Source of the DNA: Holtiella tumoricola | GTDB lineage: Bacteria; Bacillota; Clostridia; Lachnospirales; Cellulosilyticaceae | Length of the DNA stretch: 64,000 nt | Direction: 5' to 3' | Assembly: GCF_027857615.1 (NCBI RefSeq) | Contig: NZ_JAQIFT010000028.1 | Location: 1-64,000, forward strand | Part shown: positions 43,586 to 51,454 of the stretch, in pieces | How positions within the stretch are numbered: position 1 is the stretch's first letter | Layout: each line of letters starts with the position of its first letter | Notes under the pieces: generated by a model | Told to the model about the DNA's origin: nothing | Databases searched by the model: none | The model's input: only the letters and a program-made list of their open reading frames with translations | Program-made: the position numbers and the translations under genes

Positions 43586-44365
43586 TTATCCTCCTAAGAT
43601 AAATTCTATAATTCCTAATCCAATGAGCAAAGCCTCTACAAGGATTAAGTAAAGGTAGGGAAGAGACTTATAAGAGCCTTCATGTAAAACATTAAATGAA
43701 CCATTATAGCCACGACACTCTAAAGAAGTATAAAGAACATTGTTCATCTTCAATGTCCTAATAAGTAATGTACTAAGTAACATGCCAAATGAGCGTATGC
43801 CTAGATGGAAATTACGATAGCCTAATCTTGCTATTTGAGCAGTATACATGGTAGTAGCAGTATCTATAAATACAAAGATAAATCGATAGATAAGACTCAT
43901 AATCTCTAATAAAAAGGTAGGACAATGCCATTTTTCGAATACCCTTAAGATATCATTCATAGGTGTAGACAAACATAAGAAGTATAGGCAACTTACACTA
44001 GCAAAAACTTTGAAAAACATGAATAAACATATTTGTATACTCCCTTTGCTTATCCCCATGTACATGTGGGTAATGTGGATAGACCACAAAAAAGAATTAC
44101 TTTCTGTGGAGAAATCAAAAAGTAAAGTAAGCAAACTTAAAATTAAAAAGGTTAGAGGTACTAACATTAGCATAATATAAAGTTTAATAGGGGTTAGCCC
44201 TTTGCGGACAGTAAGCCACCCCATTAATAATATAACTGTGATATAGAGCAAAAGGGAATGCTCTATAAGACAAGTTATAAGGACTAATAAGCTAAATAAT
44301 ACTTTTTGAACAGGGTCAAAGTGACGTAGTGGTGAACGATAGGCGTATTGGTCGATAACTTTCAT
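43586..44365 (-). CDS. cbiQ: Cobalt ECF transporter transmembrane component
   Basis: 259 residues with about five to six membrane segments and the cytoplasmic coupling helices. The ECF T-component marks are seen in the segments ARLGYRN and SLECRGYNG (the ARG-type motif that contacts the ATPases). It joins CbiO to the CbiMN substrate unit. The ATG overlaps the cbiN stop by 4 bp (ATGA). Confidence 0.93.
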   Translation of the reverse strand: MKVIDQYAYRSPLRHFDPVQKVLFSLLVLITCLIEHSLLLYITVILLMGWLTVRKGLTPIKLYIMLMLVPLTFLILSLLTLLFDFSTESNSFLWSIHITHMYMGISKGSIQICLFMFFKVFASVSCLYFLCLSTPMNDILRVFEKWHCPTFLLEIMSLIYRFIFVFIDTATTMYTAQIARLGYRNFHLGIRSFGMLLSTLLIRTLKMNNVLYTSLECRGYNGSFNVLHEGSYKSLPYLYLILVEALLIGLGIIEFILGG

Positions 44366-44658
44366 CGATTTTTTAGTGCCTTACTCTTACCGTTGAGGTA
44401 ACCAAAGCCATAAGCAAGGATACCTGCACCTATAGCAGCTTGGAGTGCAAAAAGAAGGCTTTCAATTTCGCCGCTAGCAGGCTCAACAAGTGGCTCAAAC
44501 CAAGGTTCATAGTCTTCGTTAATTTGAGTAATCATTGTTTCGGCTTCACCATCTGCACCACCAAATTCTGCATTTTTAATAAGAAAAAGAGGAGCAAAGC
44601 TTATAATAATAACAAGTAAAATAAGTAATAAGTTAGTAGGGAAAGTATTTTTAGTCAT
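44362..44658 (-). CDS. cbiN: Cobalt transport accessory protein
   Basis: 98 residues with two membrane helices (about 8-27 and 70-88) and an extracytoplasmic loop containing GADGEAETMI and EPWFEPL, the usual CbiN layout. CbiN contacts CbiM and is needed for cobalt loading. It lies 3 bp after cbiM and overlaps cbiQ by 4 bp. Confidence 0.93.
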   Translation of the reverse strand: MTKNTFPTNLLLILLVIIISFAPLFLIKNAEFGGADGEAETMITQINEDYEPWFEPLVEPASGEIESLLFALQAAIGAGILAYGFGYLNGKSKALKNR

Positions 44659-44661
44659 GAT

Positions 44662-45402
44662 TTAAACCTCCTTATTGAGTCGGCCTAAATGGATTAGACC
44701 TTCATCACTATATTTTTTTAATGCATTAACTACAACAACGGTTAAGATACCTTCACTAATTGCAAGTGGAAGTTGAGTAAGTGCAAAGATACCGAGGAAT
44801 TCAACTAGAGAACCCATAAAGCCACCTGTAGTACTTGGGAAGGCAAGAGCAAGTTGGATCGAGGTCATTACATAGGTAAGTAAGTCACCCAGTGTTGCTG
44901 CAAGGAAGATTGCTAACCATCTAGGGGCTTTTGTCTTACTAATAAGTTTATAGATAAAGTAGGCAACAAAGGGACCGACAATAGCCATTGAAAATACATT
45001 TGCACCTAATGTTGTAATGCCACCATGAGCTAATAGGAGGGCTTGAAAGAGGAGGACAATACCACCGATTACAACCATAACAGTAGGACCCAGTAAAATT
45101 GCTCCAAGTCCAACACCTGTAGCATGTGAACAACTTCCTGTGACAGAAGGAATCTTTAACGCAGATAAAATAAATGCAAAAGCACCAACCATAGCAAGTA
45201 ATAGTTTGTTCTGCTTATCCTCTGCAACAATCTTTTTAAGTGAGAGTAAGCCTACTACAAAGAAAGGTAAACAAAGTATTCCCCATGAAATACTCCAGCC
45301 AACAGGTAGGAAGCCCTCCATAATGTGCATAGCCTGTGTATCTAATGTTACAAGTCCTGCTACAAAACAAAACATAGCAAAAATCATTAATCTTCTTTTC
45401 AT
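44662..45402 (-). CDS. cbiM: Cobalt ECF transporter substrate-specific component
   Basis: 246 residues. A signal-like N-terminus ends before MHIMEGFLP, the conserved mature N-terminus whose His residues bind Co2+. Seven or so membrane helices follow, with SVTGSCSHATGVGLGAILLGP and the His-containing AHGGITTLGANVFSM stretch. CbiM captures cobalt for the CbiNQO unit. AAAGGAG precedes the ATG. It follows cbiK by about 46 bp. Confidence 0.95.
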   Translation of the reverse strand: MKRRLMIFAMFCFVAGLVTLDTQAMHIMEGFLPVGWSISWGILCLPFFVVGLLSLKKIVAEDKQNKLLLAMVGAFAFILSALKIPSVTGSCSHATGVGLGAILLGPTVMVVIGGIVLLFQALLLAHGGITTLGANVFSMAIVGPFVAYFIYKLISKTKAPRWLAIFLAATLGDLLTYVMTSIQLALAFPSTTGGFMGSLVEFLGIFALTQLPLAISEGILTVVVVNALKKYSDEGLIHLGRLNKEV

Positions 45403-45448
45403 TTTCCTATCTCCTTTACGGTTAATAATTTATTTAGTAAATCAAAAA

Positions 45449-46228
45449 CTAAGCTTTTAAAGCATCTAAAGCATGCTCTATAAAGAGGTGACGAATAGTT
45501 TGACTTTCACCTAGACCTTTTAAGTGGATAATAGGGTCAATGTTGTTTTGTTCTAATAGGTTTTTCCAAGAATCAAGTTCATCTCCAGCCATATCGTTAA
45601 TAGCATGGTCGCCTGCTACTAACATAAAAGGAGCAAGGTAGGCACGTTTACAGTGAGTTTGTTGGAGCTTTTGAAGTACATCTTCGATAGCAGGAAAGCC
45701 CTCTACAGTACCGATGTAGACATTACCATTTACTTGATGGAACATATACTCTAATGCACAGTAAGCAGGGAATACAGGGTGGAAGGTGCCATGCCCCATA
45801 AGGATAAGTGCTTCATCTTGTTTTAATTCAGGGAAGAAGTCTAGTGTAGCATGAACTGCTTTTTTGTAGTCTTCGATAGTTGTTAATAAAGGTCTGCCCA
45901 ATTTAATGCTTTTGAATTTGCTACTAAAGGATTCAATTTCTGAGCTAAGCTTATGATACTCATCTCCACAAATAATGTGTAAGGATTGAATTAAGACTTC
46001 CTCGAATCCAGCTTCATAAATAGCATTAAGGGCTTCAACTGGGTTAGGTATAATGAGTCCATCACGTTTGGCAAGACGATCAATTACCATTCTAGATGTA
46101 TAAGCCCTAAAAAAAGTATAATCAGGAAAAGCCAGCTGTAGATCATGTTCGCACTGTTCAATAGTTTTCTTTCTTGTGTCTTCGTAAGTTGTTCCAAAGC
46201 TTACGACTAATAATGCTTTTTTGGTCAT
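45449..46228 (-). CDS. cbiK: Sirohydrochlorin cobaltochelatase
   Basis: 259 residues, CbiK size. It inserts Co2+ into sirohydrochlorin in anaerobic cobalamin synthesis. The metal/catalytic His146 (MGHGTFH) and His208 (VAGDHAINDMAGDE) correspond to the pair known in Salmonella CbiK. The N-terminus LLVVSFGTTYEDTRKKTIE is typical. AAGGAG fits the ATG at 46228; an in-frame GTG at 46237 overlaps it. No other corrin-ring genes occur in the window. It is the first enzyme gene after the cobalamin riboswitch. Confidence 0.94.
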   Translation of the reverse strand: MTKKALLVVSFGTTYEDTRKKTIEQCEHDLQLAFPDYTFFRAYTSRMVIDRLAKRDGLIIPNPVEALNAIYEAGFEEVLIQSLHIICGDEYHKLSSEIESFSSKFKSIKLGRPLLTTIEDYKKAVHATLDFFPELKQDEALILMGHGTFHPVFPAYCALEYMFHQVNGNVYIGTVEGFPAIEDVLQKLQQTHCKRAYLAPFMLVAGDHAINDMAGDELDSWKNLLEQNNIDPIIHLKGLGESQTIRHLFIEHALDALKA

Positions 46229-46271
46229 GTTTAACACTCCTTATAAAATGTAATAAGGGGATAAAGGCAAT

Positions 46272-46294
46272 AAAAAAAGCCCTCTATGGAGGGC
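46272..46294 (-). terminator. Terminator in the cobalamin riboswitch leader
   Basis: Read on the minus strand: AGCCCTC-CATA-GAGGGCT followed by TTTTTTT, between the riboswitch and cbiK. It probably serves as the expression platform. Confidence 0.8.
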
Positions 46295-46295
46295 T

Positions 46296-46334
46296 CTATG
46301 TAAAAAATGCGCACAAAAAATACACAAAATACAT
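46296..46334 (-). CDS. Possible 12-residue leader peptide in the cobalamin riboswitch leader
   Basis: On the minus strand AAAGGAGGTAAT leads directly to ATG and a 12-codon frame (MYFVYFLCAFFT) whose stop codon adjoins the terminator stem. The ribosome binding site is one arm of a hairpin (the pyrimidine-rich ATTACCCTTTC side pairs with GAAAGGAGGTAAT), so initiation could be gated. It may be a true leader peptide affecting termination, or an accidental frame. No codon run for a single amino acid is present, although Phe/Tyr make up seven of the twelve residues. Confidence 0.35.
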   Translation of the reverse strand: MYFVYFLCAFFT

Positions 46335-46373
46335 ATTACCTCCTTTCCCACCGAAAGGGTAATGCATCATTTT

Positions 46374-46529
46374 AGGTAGGTCTCCTGGCTGACGAATCAT
46401 CCCAACTGTTCACCTTCCCATACTCCTAGTACAGTGGTTAAGCTAAGCTTTTGAACAGATGGTCCTCGTCTACAGTAGCGGGGGCTGCAGTGTATCACAC
46501 GTTTCCCTATTAAGCTAAAGTAGCACCTA
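46374..46529 (-). promoter_or_regulatory. Cobalamin (adenosylcobalamin) riboswitch
   Basis: On the minus strand the conserved elements appear in order: AATAGGGAAACG-type core (TTAATAGGGAA), GCAGCCCCCGCTACTGTAG, GGTGAACAGTTGGGATGATTC, GTCAGCCAGGAGACC. A B12-box-like AACCACTG sits in the middle. It precedes cbiKMNQO, whose products import and insert cobalt, so coenzyme B12 would switch the operon off. Confidence 0.95.
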
Positions 46530-46697
46530 AAATTCTTTTGTTTATATATAGATATTATTTAATTAACCATTTTATTATAGTTTAGAGGAAATAAATAATC
46601 TAGTATAAAATTTTTATAGGATAATTTACGCTAAGGAGTTATGCTATAATAAGTTAAGTTATATTCTTATCATGAAGAACAAAGGAGGCAAATCAGT

Positions 46698-47690
46698 GTG
46701 TTTCAAGAAATTTATAAAGCATTCTTAGAAAACATTCCTTGGCCGACATGGATTTCATCAATAGATGCAAAGATATTATTTATAAATAAACCTTATGAAG
46801 CAGTATATAATATGAAATTAGAAGAGGTACAAGGAAAACATTTTAAAGAGATTGTACCTGAGAAAATAGCAGAACGTTATTATAATGAACTTATGCAATG
46901 TATAGAGAGTAAACAAATTTGTAAAAAAGAAGCATTAGTGAATGGAAAGTATTTAGAGTGTACTTTGTTTCCTATACTGAATGAAGAAGAAAAGGTAGAG
47001 GTTGTAGCAGGGATTATATTTGATGTTACAGAGCAAAAAGAAAGAGAACAAGAACTACAAAATGGAAAAGATATTTTAAGGACAATTATAGATTCTTTAC
47101 CAGAAGCTATTTTTTATAAGGATAAAGAGAGTAGATTTCTAGGTTATAATAAAGCATTCGAAAAGTATTATAATCAACGAGGTATTTATGATATTAAAGG
47201 AAGAACGGATCTTGAGATATATGGGGATCAAGAAGTTGCAAAACAGTTTATAATGTTAGATCAAGAGGTCATGGAGTATAAAGAATCTAAGAGATATGAA
47301 CAGAAGATTGTAGATGATGATGGGATTATGAGAATAGAGGAAAATATAAAAGTTCCTGTACTTGGGGAAGATGGAGAAGCTTGGGGAGTAGTAGGACTAT
47401 CTAGAGACATTACAGATAAAAAAGCATTAGATGAAAAGTTAAAGTATATTAGTGAAATAGATGCTTTAACGGGTTTATACAATAGATATAGTTTTGAAGA
47501 AAAAATAAATCTATATACTAGAGAGGAATATCTGCCATTAGGAATGATTATGGGAGATGTGAATGGATTAAAGCTAGTGAATGATACATTAGGCCATTTA
47601 GAGGGGGATGAACTCTTAAAGAGTATTGCAGAAGTATTAAAGAAGGTATGTAAAGCAAAAGGCCATGTATTTAGGTGGGGGGGGCGATGA
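46698..47690 (+). CDS. PAS-PAS-GGDEF signalling protein, N-terminal fragment cut by a frameshift
   Basis: 330 residues before a premature TGA. Two PAS domains (about 5-110 and 125-240, each ending in a DVTEQ/DITDKK link) are followed by the start of a GGDEF domain (DALTGLYNRYSFEEKI, MGDVNGLKLVNDTLGHLEGDELL). The frame runs into GHVFRWGG and then R-stop, exactly where GGDEF should be completed. Removing one G from the G8 tract at 47677-47684 would restore RWGGDEFF and join it to the next frame. GTG start with GGAGG 9 bp upstream. As written, diguanylate cyclase activity is lost. Confidence 0.8.
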   Translation: MFQEIYKAFLENIPWPTWISSIDAKILFINKPYEAVYNMKLEEVQGKHFKEIVPEKIAERYYNELMQCIESKQICKKEALVNGKYLECTLFPILNEEEKVEVVAGIIFDVTEQKEREQELQNGKDILRTIIDSLPEAIFYKDKESRFLGYNKAFEKYYNQRGIYDIKGRTDLEIYGDQEVAKQFIMLDQEVMEYKESKRYEQKIVDDDGIMRIEENIKVPVLGEDGEAWGVVGLSRDITDKKALDEKLKYISEIDALTGLYNRYSFEEKINLYTREEYLPLGMIMGDVNGLKLVNDTLGHLEGDELLKSIAEVLKKVCKAKGHVFRWGGR

Positions 47691-48456
47691 ATTCTTTATC
47701 TTAATTCCTAATTGTACAGAAAGTATGTGCGAGGAAATGATGACAGAGATACGTGAATCCTGTGAAAATTATGAGAAACAATTTATTCAATTAAGTATTG
47801 CACTAGGAGAAGATGTTAAGTACAACTTAGATGGAAATATTTATGATGACATAAGATGTATAGAAGAAAAGGTTTATCGCCAAAAATTACTTGATAAGAA
47901 AAGTATGAAAAGTTCGGTACTGCATACGATGAAAAAGACTTTAGAAGAAAAAAATATGGAGACTCGTGAGCATGCAGATAGAGTAGCAAATAATGCAGTA
48001 AGTATTGGACGAGCTATGGGCTTTAAAATGAGTGAATTAGATGAATTAGAATTAACAGCGGAGCTTCATGATATTGGGAAAATAACAATAGCAGAAGAGT
48101 TACTTTTAAAACCATCTAAGCTTACAGAAGAAGAGTTTGAGATACTTAAAACTCATGCTGAAAAAGGGTATCGCATTATACATGCATGCGGTGAACTAAT
48201 TGATGTTGCCAAGTCTGTATTAACCCATCATGAACGATGGGATGGTAGTGGCTATCCATTAGGGTTAAAAGAAGATGAGATACCTCTTATGGCAAGAATT
48301 ATTAGTATAGCAGATGCTTATGATGTTATGACTCATGATAGAGTATATAAAAGTGCTATAAGCCAAGAAGAAGCCTTTGAAGAGTTGAGGCGTAATGCAG
48401 GAACGCAGTTTGATCCTCAGATTGTAGAGGTCTTTATAGAGTATTTAGTACAGTAA
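47665..48456 (+). CDS. GGDEF remainder plus HD-GYP phosphodiesterase, C-terminal fragment
   Basis: The frame carries GGDEFFILIPNCTE and the end of the GGDEF domain, then an HD-GYP domain with HDIGK and HHERWDGSGYP, the marks of cyclic-di-GMP phosphodiesterases. The first ATG at 47665 has no ribosome binding site and lies within the upstream frame, so this is not an independent gene. It is the downstream half of one ~585-residue PAS-PAS-GGDEF-HD-GYP protein interrupted by a +1 G. Real translation would need slippage or a 7-G allele. Confidence 0.8.
   Translation: MYLGGGGDEFFILIPNCTESMCEEMMTEIRESCENYEKQFIQLSIALGEDVKYNLDGNIYDDIRCIEEKVYRQKLLDKKSMKSSVLHTMKKTLEEKNMETREHADRVANNAVSIGRAMGFKMSELDELELTAELHDIGKITIAEELLLKPSKLTEEEFEILKTHAEKGYRIIHACGELIDVAKSVLTHHERWDGSGYPLGLKEDEIPLMARIISIADAYDVMTHDRVYKSAISQEEAFEELRRNAGTQFDPQIVEVFIEYLVQ
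47677..47684 (+). other. G8 homopolymer causing a +1 frameshift in the GGDEF motif
   Basis: Eight consecutive G residues follow TTTAGGT and precede CGATGAATTC. Seven would encode R-W-G-G-D-E-F in frame. It could be a sequencing or assembly error, a fixed mutation, or a phase-variable tract. Confidence 0.9.
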
Positions 48457-48486
48457 GTGATTTAATTGAGTATATAGGAGAAAAAC

Positions 48487-48723
48487 ATGGAAAGAACAAT
48501 AGAAATAAGAAGGCCATATAGACACTTCAAAGGGAAACTTTACTATATACATGACATAGCAGTACATACAGAAACAGAAGAATTAATGGTATCTTATCAA
48601 GCATTGTATCCACCATATGGAATGTGGGTTAGACCACTTAAGATGTTCGTAGAAGAAGTAGAGCCTGGACGTGAAGATAATATAACGGGGCAAAAATATC
48701 GCTTTGAACTATATAGAGGATAG
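48487..48723 (+). CDS. DUF1653 family protein
   Basis: 78 residues. YRHFKGKLYYIHDIAVHTETEELMVSYQALY followed by WVRPLKMFVEEV is the DUF1653 pattern, a small beta-rich domain of unknown function found alone or attached to other proteins. TAGGAG precedes the ATG; a terminator follows. Cytosolic. Confidence 0.85.
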   Translation: MERTIEIRRPYRHFKGKLYYIHDIAVHTETEELMVSYQALYPPYGMWVRPLKMFVEEVEPGREDNITGQKYRFELYRG

Positions 48724-48726
48724 GTG

Positions 48727-48758
48727 AAAAGGCTGTTGTATAACAGCCTTTTATTTTT
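48727..48758 (+). terminator. Terminator after the DUF1653 gene
   Basis: An 11-bp perfect stem AAAAGGCTGTT / AACAGCCTTTT with a 4-nt loop and a T-rich tail. Confidence 0.85.
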
Positions 48759-48782
48759 TATAAAGAATATAAAAATCTTTCC

Positions 48783-48810
48783 AACTTACCTAACACGAGT
48801 GCGTATATAA
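48783..48810 (+). promoter_or_regulatory. Possible ECF-type promoter of the sigma operon
   Basis: AAC at 48783-48785, a 16-bp gap, then CGTA at 48802-48805, running into TATAA. Same AAC-N16-CG layout as before the other ECF gene at 32836. Autoregulation of ECF operons is common. Confidence 0.45.
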
Positions 48811-48844
48811 TAGTGTAAGACAAAACAAGAAAGGGGGATATGTC

Positions 48845-49351
48845 ATGGATGTGGAGCAGTTGATTGATATGCACAAAGATCAGTTGTATAGGCTATGCTT
48901 ATATTTAGAAAAGAATCAGGATAAGGCAGATGACCTATTTCAAGACACTTGGGTAAAGGCAATCGAGAGACTTGCAACCTATGATAAAACAAAAGCTTTT
49001 TATCCATGGCTGACCCAGATAGCAGTTAATAACTATAGGGATAAATTAAGACGTCTAAAGCTAGAGATAAAACGAAGGTGCTATGAACCTGAAGCTGTTA
49101 TACAAGATAGGAAGAGTGAGGAAGAAAGTATAGAAAGTCAGCTTGTACATAAAGAGGAGCTCCAATGTGTACAACAAGCATTACAACGTCTAGGAGATAA
49201 ACATAGATTACCTTTGATACTGACAATGGGAGAGCGCATGTCCTATAAAGAGGCTGGAGAAATCTTAGATATTAACGAAGGCTTAGTAAAGTCGAGAGTA
49301 TATGAAGCAAGGCAAAAACTAAAAAAACTATTAGAAAAGGAGGGGTTATAA
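48845..49351 (+). CDS. ECF-family RNA polymerase sigma factor
   Basis: 168 residues. Region 2 (about 10-75) has DKADDLFQDTWVKAIERL and PWLTQIAVNNYRDKLRR; region 4 (about 105-160) has RLGDKHRLPLILTMGERMSYKEAGEILDINEGLVKSRVYEARQKLKK. GGGGGATATGTC precedes the ATG. The next gene overlaps its stop (TAATG) and encodes a short membrane protein in the usual anti-sigma position. Three genes appear to form one operon. Confidence 0.93.
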   Translation: MDVEQLIDMHKDQLYRLCLYLEKNQDKADDLFQDTWVKAIERLATYDKTKAFYPWLTQIAVNNYRDKLRRLKLEIKRRCYEPEAVIQDRKSEEESIESQLVHKEELQCVQQALQRLGDKHRLPLILTMGERMSYKEAGEILDINEGLVKSRVYEARQKLKKLLEKEGL

Positions 49352-49677
49352 TGGATGATAAAAAGTTAGATTATTTATTAGGTGAGCTTTTTGAGGAAGA
49401 TATACAAGTTGATATGAAACTAGTCTATGCCACAAAGAATAAAGTAAGAGAACGGGAATCTATTAAGGAACAGAAAAAAGCATGGTATCCTTTCATACTC
49501 GTTATACTCATGAACATCCTTCTTGTTTTAATAGAAGTAGGGTGCATGCTCTTTTTAGTAGATACACTGAAACAAGCATCAATGATTATTACTATAGGCC
49601 TAGGGTTAATGCAAGTACCTGTTGTAGCTTATTTAATAGGCCAAATTTATTATAAAGAAAATCATAAATTAAAATAG
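49351..49677 (+). CDS. Small membrane protein, candidate anti-sigma factor
   Basis: 108 residues: a soluble N-terminal part (about 1-45, LDYLLGELFEEDIQVDMKLVYATKNKV) and two membrane helices (about 47-73 and 76-97). The coupled start (TAATG with the sigma gene) and a cytosolic N-terminal helical domain of sigma-binding size fit an anti-sigma factor. No zinc HxxxCxxC motif is present. The role is inferred from context. Confidence 0.72.
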   Translation: MDDKKLDYLLGELFEEDIQVDMKLVYATKNKVRERESIKEQKKAWYPFILVILMNILLVLIEVGCMLFLVDTLKQASMIITIGLGLMQVPVVAYLIGQIYYKENHKLK

Positions 49678-49696
49678 ATTAAAGGAGAGATGAGTG

Positions 49697-50536
49697 ATGG
49701 TAGGAAGTATAGTGATGACGTTAATGTTAGCAGCCATAATGGTGATTCCAATAGGATTAATGATTGCATTAGGTGTAGTAGTTTATAAAGATGCTAAGGC
49801 ACATCATATGAGTGCAGGGCTATGGACAGCAGTGGCGATCCTAGCACCCAACTTTATTGGGGTAATTATCTATTTAGTAGTAAGAAGTAATCAGGAGAAG
49901 ATTTATACATGTTCTAACTGTGGAGTAGATGTTAAAGAAGATTATAATATGTGTCCAAACTGTAAATCTGTATTTGAGAAGATATGCCACGTGTGTAAGA
50001 GAGCAATTAATAATGATGTAGCGTATTGTCCATATTGTGGTACAGAAGTAGATGAAGCTGAACAAGTTCAAACAGCAACCAAGGTATCTAAAAAAACAAA
50101 TATTGTGAAGCCTTTAGCTATTATTGGTGGTATCTTCTTAGCTTTTGCTCTTATACTTTTTGTTGGAATGTTTTCTATGGCTATAGCTAGTGGAGAGTTT
50201 AATAATAGTACTTCTGTATCTGTAATGAGCTATGAAGTAAGCATGGGAGAGCATCTTAAAGCCGGATTTAAGTATAATGAAGGTCGTGATAGTATTAAAC
50301 TCGATAGGCAAGTAGGAGAGGTGGTAGGCCTAGAAGGGGTTATGAATGTGACAAAAGGGAATATTACACTAGATATATTTAACCCAAAAGGTGAAAAAGT
50401 TTATACAGAAAAATATGAGGCAAGTGATGTAGAACAACCAGTTAATATTCAATTAGAGGCCCAGGACTCAGGGAAGTATAAGGTTGCATTGACGATATCA
50501 AAAGCTTCTGGTAGCTATGATATAAGAGGAAATTAA
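49697..50536 (+). CDS. Zinc-ribbon membrane protein of the ECF operon
   Basis: 279 residues. Two N-terminal membrane helices (about 3-29, 40-63) resemble a phospholipase-D-nuclease N-terminal module. Two zinc ribbons with four CxxC knuckles (Cys72/75, 86/89, 97/100, 111/114) follow, then another membrane helix (about 141-166) and an extracytoplasmic beta-rich domain of ~110 residues (ending in a YTEKYEASD and SGKYKVALTISK-type sandwich). The start is the ATG at 49697, 8 bp after AAAGGAGA. It could sense envelope stress for the sigma factor; unproven. Confidence 0.78.
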   Translation: MVGSIVMTLMLAAIMVIPIGLMIALGVVVYKDAKAHHMSAGLWTAVAILAPNFIGVIIYLVVRSNQEKIYTCSNCGVDVKEDYNMCPNCKSVFEKICHVCKRAINNDVAYCPYCGTEVDEAEQVQTATKVSKKTNIVKPLAIIGGIFLAFALILFVGMFSMAIASGEFNNSTSVSVMSYEVSMGEHLKAGFKYNEGRDSIKLDRQVGEVVGLEGVMNVTKGNITLDIFNPKGEKVYTEKYEASDVEQPVNIQLEAQDSGKYKVALTISKASGSYDIRGN

Positions 50537-50734
50537 ATAGAGATTAGGTTCATTTTTGATAGGCACGGTAAAGAGATCGTGTCTATTTTTTATGGCTTTA
50601 AGCATCTATATATTTATGTAGTAAGACATAGCAGAATAGAAAAATTTCGCACAACCTTCACATAGACAACAATTCATCCTCAAATAAGTAGGTCATAATG
50701 ATACTATAGCAAGTCACGAAAGGAGCAAAATGGC

Positions 50735-51454
50735 ATGAGCCAAAATGTATTTGAAAGAGTTGAGAAGAAATTTTTGCTTTCTGAAAAACAGTATCAATTA
50801 TTATTGCAATATATGAATTCCTATATGACTATGGATAGTTATGGAAAACATACGATTTGTAATATTTATTATGATACACCTACTAATGACCTTATTAGTC
50901 ACTCTATAGAGAAGCCTAAATATAAAGAAAAACTTCGCTTAAGAAGTTATGGTACACCTACTAAAAAAGATAAGGTGTATATCGAAATAAAGAAAAAGTA
51001 TGATGGGATTGTCTATAAAAGGCGTGTACAAATGACCTTAGAAGAGGCCGAACTCTATTTAAACAGACATATTAAAGCGGCACAGGATAACCAAATTCTA
51101 AAAGAAATAGACTATTTTATGGACTTTTACAGACCAATTCCTAAGCTATATCTTGCTTATGAAAGAATTGCATACTTTGGAAATGAAGACAAAAATGTGC
51201 GTATTACTTTTGACCATAATATTAGAAGTAGAGAAGATAATCTAAGTTTGGGGAATGGAGATAAAGGGGAGTCACTTTTAAAGGATAAGGAGTACTTAAT
51301 GGAAGTTAAAGTACCTGGAGCAATGCCTTTGTGGCTTGTAAATATTATGTCTATGTTAGAAATCTATCCAGTTTCATTTTCTAAATACGGTAATATTTAT
51401 AAAAATAAAATCTTACAATCAAGGAGAGAAGAACCATGTTCGGTAGCATTATAG
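50735..51454 (+). CDS. VTC-domain (polyphosphate polymerase-like) protein
   Basis: 239 residues. FERVEKKFLLSEKQYQLLL, the basic TPTNDLISHSIEKPKYKEKLRLRSYG and YIEIKKKYDGIVYKRR strands, and YLMEVKVPGAMPLW are typical of the VTC/CYTH-like triphosphate tunnel fold, with alternating Lys/Arg and Glu residues lining the tunnel. Yeast Vtc4 makes polyphosphate; bacterial relatives near DUF4956 are uncharacterised. It overlaps the next gene by 19 bp. AAAGGAG precedes the ATG. Confidence 0.88.
   Translation: MSQNVFERVEKKFLLSEKQYQLLLQYMNSYMTMDSYGKHTICNIYYDTPTNDLISHSIEKPKYKEKLRLRSYGTPTKKDKVYIEIKKKYDGIVYKRRVQMTLEEAELYLNRHIKAAQDNQILKEIDYFMDFYRPIPKLYLAYERIAYFGNEDKNVRITFDHNIRSREDNLSLGNGDKGESLLKDKEYLMEVKVPGAMPLWLVNIMSMLEIYPVSFSKYGNIYKNKILQSRREEPCSVAL

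Noticed and set aside
47665..48456. Treating the HD-GYP frame as an independent gene
   Set aside because: Its first ATG has no ribosome binding site and lies inside the upstream frame; the GGDEF motif is split exactly at the G tract, so it is one interrupted gene.
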